Source: AC-32 sp963736055 | GTDB taxonomy: Bacteria; Actinomycetota; Thermoleophilia; Gaiellales; Gaiellaceae | NCBI GenBank assembly: GCA_963736055.1 | Contig: CAVTNM010000001.1 | Coordinates: forward strand, 372,001 to 436,000 | Length of the DNA: 64,000 nucleotides | Reading direction: 5' to 3' | In this document: positions 11,975-20,789 of the stretch, piece by piece | Position numbering within the stretch: the stretch's first letter is position 1 | Layout: every line of letters begins with the position of its first letter | Notes under the pieces: generated by a model | What the model was told of the DNA's origin: nothing | What the model saw: the letters and a program-made list of their open reading frames with translations, nothing else | Database searches by the model: none | Made by a program: the position numbers and the translations under genes

Positions 11975-12196
11975 ATGATCTATTGCGTCATCCCGCGGGA
12001 GCTCGAGGACGAGCTCTACGACAAGATGGTCGAGTACTACAAGGACAACCCGCACGTGACCGTCATCGTCGACCGGCGGGAGGGCGAGGACCGGCGCGGC
12101 AACCGGGCCAAGGGCGGAAAACGAGAGATCCGCGACCGCCGCCGGGCCCGCGCCGCGGGCACGTTTCCCAGCACGGATCCACCCGAAGACGCGTAG
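11975..12196 (+). CDS. small basic conserved hypothetical protein
   Basis: 73 residues starting MIYCVIPRELEDELYDKMVE. The N-terminal half predicts a beta-alpha-beta unit (VTVIVDRRE), and the tail is a run of charged residues rich in Arg and Lys (DRRGNRAKGGKREIRDRRR), as in nucleic-acid-binding tails. TACAAT lies 9 nt before the ATG. No known function. Confidence 0.6.
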   Translation: MIYCVIPRELEDELYDKMVEYYKDNPHVTVIVDRREGEDRRGNRAKGGKREIRDRRRARAAGTFPSTDPPEDA

Positions 12197-12210
12197 GTAA
12201 GATCGCCCGC

Positions 12211-13710
12211 GTGGCGACGGCGGCGACCAAGGCCTTCAAGAACTTCATCGGCGGGGAATGGGTCGATGCCGCCTCGGGCGACACGTTCGAGACGACGAGC
12301 CCCGCGACCGGCGAGACGCTCGGCGTCTTCCCTCGCTCGAGCGCTGAGGACGTCGACCGCGCGGTCGAGGCGGCCAAGGCGGCGTTCGAGGACTGGCGCC
12401 TGACCCCGGCGCCCAGGCGCGGCGAGATCCTGTTCCGCTTCGGCCAGCTGCTCACGGAGCGCAAGGACGAGGTCGCCGAGCTGATGGCGCGCGAGATGGG
12501 CAAGGTTCTCCCGGAAGCCGCCGGCGACGTCCAGGAAGCGATCGACATGAGCTTCTACATGGGCGGCGAGGGCCGGCGGCTCTTCGGCCAGACCACGCCA
12601 TCCGAGCTGCGGGACAAGTTCAACATGAGCGTGCGGCAGCCGATCGGGGTGGTCGGAGTGATCACGCCGTGGAACTTCCCGATCGCGATCCCGTCCTGGA
12701 AGATCGCGCCCGCGCTCGTCTGCGGCAACACCGTCGTCTTCAAGCCGGCCACCGACACGCCCCTCCTGGGCGAGCGCTTCGTCGAGCTGCTCGCCGAGGC
12801 CGGCGTTCCGGCCGGAGTGGTCAACGTCGTCCACGGGGGCGGGGGAGAGGTCGGCGACCGGCTCGTGCGCCACCCGGACGTGCCCGTGATCACGCTTACC
12901 GGGTCGCGCGAGACCGGGGTCGAGGTGATGCGGAACGCGGCCGACCACCTCAAGCACATCCATCTCGAGCTCGGCGGCAAGAACGCGATCATCGTCCTCG
13001 ACGACGCCGACCTCGACCTCGCGGTCGACGGGATCGTCTGGTCCGCCTTCGGCACCTCGGGCCAGCGCTGCACCGCCGCCTCGCGCGTGATCGTGCAGGA
13101 GGGTGCCTACGAGGAGCTGCAGAAGCGGCTCGTCGGGGCCGCGGAGAAACTGCGCCTCGGTCCCGGCTGGGAAGAGGGCGTGGACGTCGGCCCGGTGATC
13201 AACAAGCGGGCGCTGGACAAGATCCACTCCTACACGGAGATCGGCGTCGACGAGGGTGCGAAGCTCCTCACTGGCGGCGAGGTCGCAGGAGGCAACGGAT
13301 TGGGCGAGGGGTTCTTCTACCGCCCGACCATCTTCGGCGACGTCGACCCGCAGATGCGCGTCGCCCAGGAGGAGATCTTCGGCCCGACGACCGCGCTCAT
13401 CCGCGTGCGTGACGTCGACGAGGCGATCCGCGTCTCGAACGGGATCGAGTTCGGCCTTTCGTCCTCGATCTTCACGCGCGACGTGAACACCGCGTTCCGG
13501 GCGATGCGCGACCTCGAGGCCGGGATCACCTACATCAACGCCGGCACGATCGGTGCCGAGGTGCACCTCCCCTTCGGCGGGACGAAGGGCACCGGTAACG
13601 GCCACCGCGAGGCCGGCCAGGCCGCTCTGGACGTCTTCACCGAGTGGAAGTCGATCTACGTCGACTACTCCGGGAAGCTGCAGAAGGCTCAGATCGACAC
13701 GGCCGACTAG
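12211..13710 (+). CDS. NAD(P)-dependent aldehyde dehydrogenase
   Basis: 499 residues from GTG 12211, chosen because FKNFIGGEWVDAASGDTFE is the normal ALDH beginning; the longer frame overlaps the previous gene. The cofactor site is seen in TPWNFPIAIPSWKIAPAL, the general base in HLELGGKNA, and the catalytic Cys in GTSGQRCTAASR. A TAAGAT -10 lies 7 nt before the GTG with no Shine-Dalgarno. The C-terminus (TGNGHREAGQAALDVFTEWK) is like ALDH7/semialdehyde dehydrogenases, but the substrate cannot be assigned. Confidence 0.9.
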   Translation: MATAATKAFKNFIGGEWVDAASGDTFETTSPATGETLGVFPRSSAEDVDRAVEAAKAAFEDWRLTPAPRRGEILFRFGQLLTERKDEVAELMAREMGKVLPEAAGDVQEAIDMSFYMGGEGRRLFGQTTPSELRDKFNMSVRQPIGVVGVITPWNFPIAIPSWKIAPALVCGNTVVFKPATDTPLLGERFVELLAEAGVPAGVVNVVHGGGGEVGDRLVRHPDVPVITLTGSRETGVEVMRNAADHLKHIHLELGGKNAIIVLDDADLDLAVDGIVWSAFGTSGQRCTAASRVIVQEGAYEELQKRLVGAAEKLRLGPGWEEGVDVGPVINKRALDKIHSYTEIGVDEGAKLLTGGEVAGGNGLGEGFFYRPTIFGDVDPQMRVAQEEIFGPTTALIRVRDVDEAIRVSNGIEFGLSSSIFTRDVNTAFRAMRDLEAGITYINAGTIGAEVHLPFGGTKGTGNGHREAGQAALDVFTEWKSIYVDYSGKLQKAQIDTAD

Positions 13711-13716
13711 CCGCGC

Positions 13717-15052
13717 ATGAGCTCGTTCAGTCGCAGACCGCTGTGGCAGCTGGTCTCCCTGGCAGTGCTCGTCGTCGTCTTCGTCGGCGGGGCCGGGGCC
13801 GCCGGGGCGTGCAAGCTCTTCCTCGACTGCGGCATCGGCTCCAAGTCGCTGGAGAACGAGATCGTCCACTACCAGGGCAAGCCCACGAGCCTGAAGGGCC
13901 TGCCGGCGAACCTGGCCGTCACCACCGTCGCACGGGGCTTCACCTACCCGACCGACTTCGACTTCCTGCCCGGCGGCAAGATCCTGGTGGCCGAGAAGAA
14001 CGGGTTGGTCAGGTCGGTCTCCGCCGGCGGGAGCCCGGACCCGCAGCCGTTTCTCGACCTCCGCTCACGGGTGACGACGAGCTACTTCAGGGGCATCGTC
14101 GGCTTCAGGGTCGACCCCGCAGTTCTCCGCGCACCCCTTCGTCTACGTCGCCTACACGCCGCGGCTTCCGGGCGTGAAGCCGGCCGGCCCGACCGTCGAC
14201 AGGATCAGCCGCTTCCGCGTGGTCGACGGCCGCGCCGATCTTTCGAGCGAGCGCGTGTTGGTAGGTGCCGAGGGAACGAAGCCCTGTGCAGAGCTGCCGG
14301 TCTCGGCTGACTGTCTGCCCTCCCCGGTCGACACCGACGGAGCCGACTTCGTCTTCGCGCCCGACGGGACGCTCTTCGTCTCCACGGGGTACGGCGGCGG
14401 CCAGGAGCACGTCGAGACCTCCGCCTTCCTCGCCCAGAACCGGGACAGCCTGGCCGGGAAGATCCTGCACATCGACCGCGACGGCAACGGCCTGCCGTCC
14501 AATCCGTACTGGGACGACGATCCGCAGAGCAATGCGTCGAAGGTGTGGGCCCAGGGCTTCCGTAACCCGTGGCGGATGGCGATGCTGCCGGGGACAAAGA
14601 CGCTCGCCGTCGGAGACGTCGGCTGGGATTCGTTCGAGTCGCTCTACCGGGTCACCCGCGGAGGCGACTACGGGTGGCCGTGCTACGAGGGCGGGCGCAA
14701 GACGCCGCATTACCGCGACACGTCGCGCTGCGCCGCCTACTACCGCATGCACCCGCAGGCGCCGAGCATCCCCTGGGTGGCGGTTCCGCACCCGCCGGGG
14801 GTCGCGATCACCGCCGGCGCCCCGCTGACCGAAGCGACGAAGCTGCCGGCCGACCTCCGCAAGGACTTCGCCTTCGCCGACTGGGGCGAGAACACGATCA
14901 CCCTGATCCCGCTCGCCGAGACGAGCAACCCGAAGCAGACGGTGCTCGCGCGATCGGCCTCGGGGCCGGTGCGCCTCCGGGTCGGGCCGGACGGAGCCCT
15001 CTACTACGTTGCCGCCAACGCCGGGCAGCTGCGCCGAATCGCGTCCGGCTGA
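13717..15052 (+). CDS. PQQ-dependent sugar dehydrogenase (glucose/sorbosone type), one frameshift
   Basis: An exported beta-propeller enzyme. A membrane-anchor or signal segment (WQLVSLAVLVVVFVGGAG) is followed by FTYPTDFDFLPGGKILVAEK. Later motifs are DSLAGKILHIDRDGNG, WAQGFRNPWR and GDVGWDSFESLYRV, typical of soluble glucose/sorbosone dehydrogenases. Frame 1 runs to about 14115 and frame 2 resumes there. Removing one C from the CCCC run at 14115-14118 gives DPQFSAHPFVYVAYTP, the expected sequence. It starts 6 bp after the aldehyde dehydrogenase stop. An aldehyde-forming enzyme beside an aldehyde dehydrogenase suggests linked oxidation steps. Confidence 0.8.
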
Positions 15053-15116
15053 GGGCGACAAGTTTCCAGAGGATTCTTTGACCGTTCGTTAACAACTCTC
15101 GGCAAGGATTTCCCTC

Positions 15117-15992
15117 ATGACTCGAGTACTCGCGCTTCTCGCAATCGCTGCCGCGTGCGTCGGCGCCGCCTTCGCGGCGAGCGCGCCGCGCGGCCTGATC
15201 GTCTTCACGAGCGCAAGCGGCGCGGGCGGCAAGACGCAGGTCTGGGTGATGAACGCGAACGGCACGGGCCGGCACGCGGTCACGCCGGCCACGAGCACCG
15301 CGGAAGGCCCCGCACTCTCACATGATGGGCGCCGCATCGCGTTCGTCAGGCGCGACGACATCTATGTGATGAGCCTCAACGGCACCCATGTGCGGAGGCT
15401 TACGTTCAGCTCCTCGGAGGAAGGTTCCCCGAGCTGGTCGCCCGACGGCCGCTGGATCGCGTACTCGTCTTACCGCTCGGGGCGCTCTGCGATCTGGAAG
15501 ATGCGCTCCGACGGCGGTCAGAAGACGCTGCTCGCCGCCGGCAAGACACTGAGCGTCCCGGCGTGGTCTCCGGTTGCAGACCGGATCGCCTACGCCGGCG
15601 TGAACGGGCAGATCTGGATGATGAACGCGAACGGCGGCGGGAAGCACGCGCTGACGAGCACGGCGTCCGGCACCGGCGTCGAGTGGTCCCCCTCGTGGTC
15701 CCCGGACGGGCGCCGCATCGCGTACGAGTCGAACGTCGGCACCGGCCCCAGGGATCTCACGAACGAGATCTGGGTGATCGGGGCAGACGGGTCGCATCCC
15801 GTGCGGCTGACGCACAACCAGCTGAACGACAACCGGCCGGTCTGGTCTCCCGACGGTGGCTGGCTCGTCTTCTCCAGCCCGCGGCCGCACCCCGGGATTG
15901 CGCACCTCTGGCTGATGCACCCGAACGGCAAGGGGCTCCATCGGGTCACGCCATGGGCCGGCGAGCAGTACTGGCCGAGCTGGGCCCGCTAG
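15117..15992 (+). CDS. exported TolB-like beta-propeller protein
   Basis: 291 residues with a signal peptide (TRVLALLAIAAACVGAAFA) and repeated PD40/TolB-type motifs: LSHDGRRIAFV, WSPDGRWIAYSSYRSG, WSPDGRRIAYES and WSPDGGWLVFSS. These form about six blades. No enzymatic residues are apparent. Proteins of this type bind partners in the periplasm or outside the membrane in actinobacteria, but the partner is unknown. Confidence 0.8.
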   Translation: MTRVLALLAIAAACVGAAFAASAPRGLIVFTSASGAGGKTQVWVMNANGTGRHAVTPATSTAEGPALSHDGRRIAFVRRDDIYVMSLNGTHVRRLTFSSSEEGSPSWSPDGRWIAYSSYRSGRSAIWKMRSDGGQKTLLAAGKTLSVPAWSPVADRIAYAGVNGQIWMMNANGGGKHALTSTASGTGVEWSPSWSPDGRRIAYESNVGTGPRDLTNEIWVIGADGSHPVRLTHNQLNDNRPVWSPDGGWLVFSSPRPHPGIAHLWLMHPNGKGLHRVTPWAGEQYWPSWAR

Positions 15993-16030
15993 CTGCGCCT
16001 CCGAATTCCGGCGGCTAGGCTCCCGCGAAC

Positions 16031-16357
16031 GTGAACCGCAAGCTCGTCGTCTTCGTGCCTCGCGAGGCACTCGCTTCCGTCCGCGAGGCGCTGTTCGCGG
16101 CGGGCGCCGGCCGGATCGGCGACTACGAGCGCTGCTCCTGGTACGCGGAGGGAACCGGGACCTTCCTCGGCGGCGAGTCGACCTCGCCGAGCGTGGGGCG
16201 AGCGGGGAAGGAGGAGCGCGTCGCCGAGCTCCGGCTCGAGACCGTCTACCCCTCGGAGCTCGAGGCCGAGGTCGTGCGGGCGCTGCGCTCGGCACATCCC
16301 TACGAGGAGCCGTCGTTCGATCTCTACGAGCTGCTCGAGCGGCCGGAGAAGAGCTGA
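16031..16357 (+). CDS. stand-alone YqfO/CutA-like domain protein
   Basis: 108 residues from GTG. The sequence RKLVVFVPREALASVREAL, GAGRIGDYERCSWYAEGTG and ALRSAHPYEEPSFDLYEL matches the PII/CutA-like insert domain found in YqfO (NIF3-family) proteins, here without the NIF3 metal-binding halves. Its role is unknown. Its TGA overlaps the probable CTG start of the RNase H gene, so the two are likely coupled. Confidence 0.75.
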   Translation: MNRKLVVFVPREALASVREALFAAGAGRIGDYERCSWYAEGTGTFLGGESTSPSVGRAGKEERVAELRLETVYPSELEAEVVRALRSAHPYEEPSFDLYELLERPEKS

Positions 16358-16755
16358 AGGCGAAGCTCTCGACCGACGGCGGGGCACGCGGCAATCCGGG
16401 CCCTGCTGCATACGGCTACGTGCTCGAGACAGAGGACGGGACCGTGCTCGACGCGCGCGGCGAGACGATCGGCGTGGCGACGAACAACGTCGCCGAGTAC
16501 AGCGCACTGATCGCCGGGCTCGAGTCGGCGCTCGAGCGGGGCGTGACCGATCTCGAGGTGATCTCGGACTCCGAGCTGCTCGTGAACCAGATGCGGGGCG
16601 ACTACAAGGTCAAGAACGAGAAGCTGCGCGAGCTCGTCGACGAGGCCGACACGCTGGCCCGCAGGCTCTCGAAGGTGAGCTACACCGCCGTCCGCCGCGA
16701 GCACAACGAGCTGGCGGACACGCTCGTCAACGAGGCGCTCGATTCGGCCCAATGA
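16354..16755 (+). CDS. rnhA: ribonuclease HI-family protein, probable CTG start
   Basis: The RNase H fold begins at KLSTDGGARGNPGPAAYGYV, which holds the first catalytic Asp. The acidic residue in NNVAEYSALIAGLESAL, Asp in VISDSELLVNQMRGDYKVKN and the late VRREHNELADTLVNEAL complete the set. A start at GTG 16420 would delete the first catalytic Asp. No ATG, GTG or TTG lies in frame upstream, so the best start is CTG at 16354, overlapping the previous stop as CTGA. Role: cleavage of RNA in RNA-DNA hybrids. Confidence 0.8.
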   Translation: MKAKLSTDGGARGNPGPAAYGYVLETEDGTVLDARGETIGVATNNVAEYSALIAGLESALERGVTDLEVISDSELLVNQMRGDYKVKNEKLRELVDEADTLARRLSKVSYTAVRREHNELADTLVNEALDSAQ

Positions 16756-16764
16756 GGTCGCGGC

Positions 16765-16770
16765 TATACT
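16765..16770 (+). promoter_or_regulatory. -10 element of the tRNA-Gly promoter
   Basis: TATACT lies 10 nt before the first base of tRNA-Gly, the expected distance for a tRNA promoter. No convincing -35 was identified; the stretch lies at the end of the RNase H gene. Confidence 0.55.
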
Positions 16771-16780
16771 TTTCGACCGC

Positions 16781-16854
16781 GCGGATGTAGCTCAGTTGGC
16801 TAGAGCGTCTGCTTGCCATGCAGAAGGTCGTGGGTTCGAATCCCATCATCCGCT
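16781..16854 (+). tRNA. tRNA-Gly (GCC)
   Basis: A complete 74-nt cloverleaf: acceptor GCGGATG pairs with CATCCGC, the D-arm is TAGCTCAGTTGGCTAGA, the anticodon stem-loop TCTGCTTGCCATGCAGA carries anticodon GCC, and the T-arm is GTGGGTTCGAATCCCAT. The discriminator is T and CCA is not encoded. Its 3' half is repeated 3,979 bp downstream, marking it as an integration site. Confidence 0.96.
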
Positions 16855-16859
16855 CCTCA
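16811..16859 (+). repeat. attL-type repeat (within the intact tRNA-Gly)
   Basis: The 49-bp sequence from the anticodon stem to five bases past the tRNA end is identical to 20790-20838. It is the left boundary of the integrated element and leaves the tRNA gene whole. Confidence 0.85.
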
Positions 16860-16860
16860 C

Positions 16861-16886
16861 AAAGCCCCGCTCAGACGGGGCTTTTT
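16861..16886 (+). terminator. tRNA-Gly terminator
   Basis: Stem AAAGCCCCG / CGGGGCTTT with loop CTCAGA and a following T-run. The stop codon of the minus-strand integrase remnant lies inside this hairpin (16871-16873), as is usual for tRNA-associated integrases. Confidence 0.8.
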
Positions 16887-17443
16887 GTTGCCTCCATCGG
16901 CACCATGACCGTCTGCTCCACGTCGATAGTGCCCATTCGTGCCCATTCAAGCGCCCGATCGTAGGCTCGCAGGTGCGGTCCTGAGAGCCGTTCGCGCCGC
17001 TTTGTGGCCTGCGTGCAGGCCCGTAACGTGAAGCGCGGATCCTCGTGACCGATCTGCGCTGCGGCGTAGCGAACGTCGTCGCCGGCGGCGCAGCGGAGCG
17101 AGGCGTAGGTGCGACGCAGCGAGTGGAATGTCACCGAATCGATCGGGGCGATGCCATCCTTGGCGAGCTCCACGCTTGCCGCCGCAACCGCGGGCGCGAG
17201 TACGTCCCGGCGTAGGTTGCTCGGGTTGTGCTTCCGGCCGGTCGAGGTCGTCAGCACCTAGTCGTCGGGCGCGACGAAGCTTGACTCGGCTCGCCACAGC
17301 ACGAGCTCCTCGCGCAACGCCTCCGTCAGATCGACCGTGCGGACGCCAGCAGAGGTCTTGGCATGGACCACGTGCAGGGTGCCGGTGGCGAGGTCGCCGC
17401 GCCGCCGCGAGAGCGGTCTGCGCCGACCTCAGCCGTTCCGCCG
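16871..17443 (-). pseudogene. tyrosine recombinase (phage-type integrase), inactivated remnant
   Basis: The readable C-terminal part contains VTFHSLRRTYASL (HxxR box) and AAQIGHEDPRFTLRACTQATK. The catalytic Tyr expected in the last segment (normally RVYTQA-like) is Cys, encoded by TGC at 17017-17015, one transition from TAC. A TAG at 17260-17258 interrupts the frame just after FVAPDD. Upstream, only GDLATGTLHVVHAKTSAGVR remains of the N-terminal catalytic half, and the box I Arg region is unreadable. The DNA-binding N-terminal domain is absent, because the AI-2E gene begins directly beyond. The protein cannot be an active recombinase. Confidence 0.85.
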
Positions 17444-17444
17444 G

Positions 17445-18539
17445 CTACTTGTTTGCGGCGTCCTCGGCAGCGATCCGAGCTCTTCTGCCGGCGGTGAGCT
17501 CCTCCGCGACGATCTGGAGCGCCGCCGCGATCGGCACGCCGATGATCGCACCGATCAATCCGAAGAGCGCCCCGAACGCCAGGACGCTGCTAAGGACGGT
17601 GAAGCCGGAGACCTCGGCGGCCTTGCCGATGATCGTCGGCTGCAGGATGTAGTTCTCGATCTGCTGGTAGACCACCATCACGATCACGAAGACGATCAAG
17701 GCTTGGAGGCTGACCGACAACGCGACGATTCCGATGATGAGGCCGGCGATCGTCGCGCCAACGCTGGGGATGAGGTCGAGGATTCCCGCGATGACCGCCA
17801 CGGCGAGCGGGTACGGGAGGCCGAGCACCAACGCAGTGACGCCATAGACCGTCCCGCAGATCACAGAGATCGCCAAGTTGCCGAGCATGTAGCGCGAGGT
17901 CGTGTGGATGACCCGATCCGTGACTCGCAGGTACCGCTTCCGCTTGTCCCGATACAGGAGGCTCCCGATCCAGTCCCGCCAGCGGGGTTCGTCGACCAGG
18001 CCGAAGAGCGTCAGGAAGACAACGGAGAAGGCGAGCGCGACCGCTCCGAACGCCGAGGCTCCGACGTGGGCGACGCCGCCCGACGCCCTTCCCACCCCGT
18101 TGGCGATGTCGCTCGCGTGCTTCCTCAACGTTTCGAGCGAGTCACTCCCCCTGTTGATGAAGCTGCCGAGATCGCTGTGCTTGGCCTTGTCGACGATCTG
18201 TGGCAGGTCGTCGCTGAACCCGTGCACTGAACCGCTGATCGCCTGCACCAGGATCAAGGCGACGACACCGATGACGAGCACGATCGCCAGCACGAGCACC
18301 GTCGAGCACCACCCCCGGCTCCAGCCCAAGCGCCGCTCCATCGCACTCACCACTGGCGAGAGAACGGCGACGCTGAAGAGCGACACGAAGATCACGAGAA
18401 GGACGTTGGTGATCGACGCAAGTGCCCACGCGACCGCAACGAGGCCGGCGACAAACAAGATCGTCCGAAGAGAGAGCGAGACATTGACCTCGCGCCCACC
18501 GGTATCCCTGTTCCCCGAGTCGGGTTCTGCAACGGTCAT
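17445..18539 (-). CDS. AI-2E family transporter (PF01594-type permease)
   Basis: 364 residues with about eight membrane segments. The N-terminal LRTILFVAGLVAVAWALASI and C-terminal IPSVGATIAGLIIGIVAL, followed by QQIENYILQPTIIGKAAEVS, are the conserved parts of the family; GLIGAIIGVPIAAALQIV is the usual ending. Members export autoinducer-2, other small molecules or ions, so the substrate is open. It is cargo of the tRNA-Gly element and shares no operon with its neighbours. Confidence 0.9.
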   Translation of the reverse strand: MTVAEPDSGNRDTGGREVNVSLSLRTILFVAGLVAVAWALASITNVLLVIFVSLFSVAVLSPVVSAMERRLGWSRGWCSTVLVLAIVLVIGVVALILVQAISGSVHGFSDDLPQIVDKAKHSDLGSFINRGSDSLETLRKHASDIANGVGRASGGVAHVGASAFGAVALAFSVVFLTLFGLVDEPRWRDWIGSLLYRDKRKRYLRVTDRVIHTTSRYMLGNLAISVICGTVYGVTALVLGLPYPLAVAVIAGILDLIPSVGATIAGLIIGIVALSVSLQALIVFVIVMVVYQQIENYILQPTIIGKAAEVSGFTVLSSVLAFGALFGLIGAIIGVPIAAALQIVAEELTAGRRARIAAEDAANK

Positions 18540-18710
18540 CTGCTCTTCATAACGAAGAGGGTGGATGACCTACCCGCTGTATCGTCGACGCTGCCTCGGT
18601 CGTGGGCACGCCAACACGGCCGAGGGCGACGCCAGATCTTCGCGCGACCGGGAAAAGGCCCGACGACTTACGAGGCGTCTCAGGCCGTGACGTTGGAACG
18701 GGGAGGTCCA

Positions 18711-18983
18711 ATGCAGGATGAGCCCAACGACCCCGATGAGCTCAACCCGCGTGAGCGCGGGGTCATGATCGGCCGCGCCTGGGCCGAGAGCCAGGAGGCT
18801 GACCCGATCACAGCCCTACAGCTCGCGACCGAGGGAACGATCCCCGACGATGTGCGCACGCGCGAAGGGGTCCTCGACGCGCTGGTCGATTACATCGAGA
18901 ACCCGAAGGCCTTCTGGGAGGGCTTCATACACGGCGTGCGCGGATACCTCGTCGAGCAAGGTCTGTACCGAGGCGGCGGCTGA
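18711..18983 (+). CDS. hypothetical acidic protein
   Basis: 90 residues from ATG 18711, chosen for its GGGGAGG ribosome site 4 nt upstream; a longer frame upstream lacks one. Acidic overall, starting MQDEPNDPDELNPRERGV, and predicted mainly helical, with a C-terminal VDYIENPKAFWEGFIHGVRG. No family recognised and no membrane segment. Element cargo. Confidence 0.55.
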   Translation: MQDEPNDPDELNPRERGVMIGRAWAESQEADPITALQLATEGTIPDDVRTREGVLDALVDYIENPKAFWEGFIHGVRGYLVEQGLYRGGG

Positions 18984-19127
18984 ATGAACGACGTGGTCGC
19001 GCTCAGAGTTCCGCCCCGCGCTGATCGAGGCGCCGCCGAAGTTGGGCCGCCCTACCCACCCAGATCAGGTTGACTGCCCCGGCGTCGAGGCGTAGCGTCA
19101 ACGGCACCTACCGAAAGGAGGAGCGAG

Positions 19128-19556
19128 ATGTCGGCGACGGACAACTTCGGGAAGCTCAAGGAGCAGGTCGAAAAGGCGGATGGCACCATCAAGGCTGCGG
19201 CGGAGCAGAATCAGACAGAGATCCAGGCGAAGGTGGACGAAGCGAGGCGGGACGCTGATGAACGTGCGGCCGAGCTGCGGTCCAAGGGTGACGAGGCCGC
19301 AAGGGAGGGCGAGAGCCATTGGCGGGAGATGCAGGCCGACTTGAAGCGCCACATCGAGCGTGATCGGCAGCGCATGGATGCCAAGAAGGCGGTAGTCGAC
19401 GCCAAGGTGGCCGACAGTGACGCCGACTGGGCTGAGGCCGACGCGGAGGACGCGATCGCCTTTGCGTTGTCAGCGATCGTCGAGGCCGAGTACGCGACGC
19501 TCGATGCGATGCTGGCACGTGAGAACGCCGCACAGCTTGCGGCGAGCTCCTCCTAG
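19128..19556 (+). CDS. hypothetical charged coiled-coil protein
   Basis: 142 residues behind a strong GAAAGGAGG ribosome site. Nearly the whole protein is a charged helix with heptad character (KLKEQVEKADGTIKAAAEQ, then RDADERAAELRSKGDEAARE). Trp in SHWREMQADLKRH and a C-terminal Ala-rich helix (DAEDAIAFALSAIVEAEYA) follow. It has no signal peptide and no recognised family; it resembles small stress- or surface-associated helical proteins of soil actinobacteria only in composition. Element cargo. Confidence 0.65.
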   Translation: MSATDNFGKLKEQVEKADGTIKAAAEQNQTEIQAKVDEARRDADERAAELRSKGDEAAREGESHWREMQADLKRHIERDRQRMDAKKAVVDAKVADSDADWAEADAEDAIAFALSAIVEAEYATLDAMLARENAAQLAASSS

Positions 19557-19804
19557 GGCACGCTCGGCAACGGTAGCCGCCTGATCGCAGTTTGGACGTT
19601 GATCGCCTCCAAGGCGATTTCCGAACACGTGAGCGCTCGACTGGCCGTCTGGAGCCCGTCCCGTTGCGGTTCGACTGTTGCGCGGTTGTGGCGCAGCCCT
19701 GTTTGCGGGAGTTTCCTAGGCATAACGGTTTCGACAACCGCTGCACCTTTCTAGGTTTTCGGAGGCAGGGCGGGTTCAAGCATCGAGGGCTCTTGCGCTG
19801 AAAG

Positions 19805-20461
19805 ATGTCGGGGATGCGGGAGCCTCAGAACATTCAGGGCCTCGCCCGGCGTCGTATCCTCGTTGGAACCGGCGCGGGGACCATCACCCTCGCAATTGCC
19901 CTGCTGGTTGGCGCGTCCTGGTCCGTTTCCGTCCTCGTCGGCTGGGATACCCTCACGCTCGTCTTCCTCGGCTGGGTCTGGGCGACCATCATGCGGAAGG
20001 ACGCGAAGGGGACGGAGCGTCTCGCGATGGCAGAAGACGACTCGCGTGCTGTCAGCGACGGTCTGATCCTCGGAGCGAGCGTCGTCAGCCTTGTTGCGAT
20101 CTTCTTCACTCTCGCCGAGGCGTCGAAGAGCAGCGGAGTCGATGCCGTACTGCTCGCTGCGCTCGCCGTGTTCAGCATCGTCGTCGGTTGGGCGGTCATT
20201 CAGACGACGTTCACGCTCATCTACGCGCGCGTCTACTACACGCCGCCAAGCGGCGGGGTCGACTTCGAGGACGGGGATCCTGATTTCCGGGACTTCGCCT
20301 ACACGGCGTTCACCATCGGCATGACGTACCAGGTCTCCGACACGGGGATCAGTCAGAAGCGGATACGCCACATCGTCCTCAGGCACGCAATCCTCTCCTT
20401 TGTCTTCGGCACGACCATCATCGCGGTCGCGATCAACGCGGTCGCGAACCTCGTGCGCTAG
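19805..20461 (+). CDS. DUF1345-family membrane protein
   Basis: 218 residues with five membrane segments. The conserved end TFTLIYARVYYTPPSGGVDF, the FRDFAYTAFTIGMTYQVSD segment and the final RHAILSFVFGTTIIAVAIN are the hallmarks of DUF1345. Function unknown. Last gene of the tRNA-Gly element. Confidence 0.88.
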   Translation: MSGMREPQNIQGLARRRILVGTGAGTITLAIALLVGASWSVSVLVGWDTLTLVFLGWVWATIMRKDAKGTERLAMAEDDSRAVSDGLILGASVVSLVAIFFTLAEASKSSGVDAVLLAALAVFSIVVGWAVIQTTFTLIYARVYYTPPSGGVDFEDGDPDFRDFAYTAFTIGMTYQVSDTGISQKRIRHIVLRHAILSFVFGTTIIAVAINAVANLVR

Positions 20462-20789
20462 CAGGCAGCGATCGAGGTCGACCCCTGATCCGCCCACCAC
20501 GATGCGACCAACGCCTTCTAGGGCCGCATGGGAAGTGGCCTCTAGGCCCGACCGCCAACCTCCGAGGTTGGTGCTGAGAGCCCCCGTCCCTCGGTCGGCG
20601 TAGACAGAATGCCTGACGGCGTCGAGTCGGCCTCGGTGAATGGGCACACACGAGACGTTCTAGTGCCCAAATCGCTAGGAATTGCCCGGAAACGGCGGTA
20701 ATACGGAAGGCGTCCCGAGAGCGGGGGAGGCCGGCGGATTCCGCTCAACGGTGCGGCTTCGAGCGCTACAGGGACCGAACCCACGACCC
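20462..20789. other. 328-bp non-coding stretch before attR
   Basis: No credible gene. Short frames here lack ribosome sites and family character. Its last 15 bp (20777-20788: GAACCCACGACC) are the inverted copy of a T-arm segment inside attR (20805-20816), so a hairpin spans the boundary. Probably decayed element sequence. Confidence 0.5.

Noticed and set aside
12037..13869. 610-codon minus-strand frame over the aldehyde dehydrogenase
   Set aside because: Antisense shadow of a strongly conserved gene, with biased charged composition and no motif.
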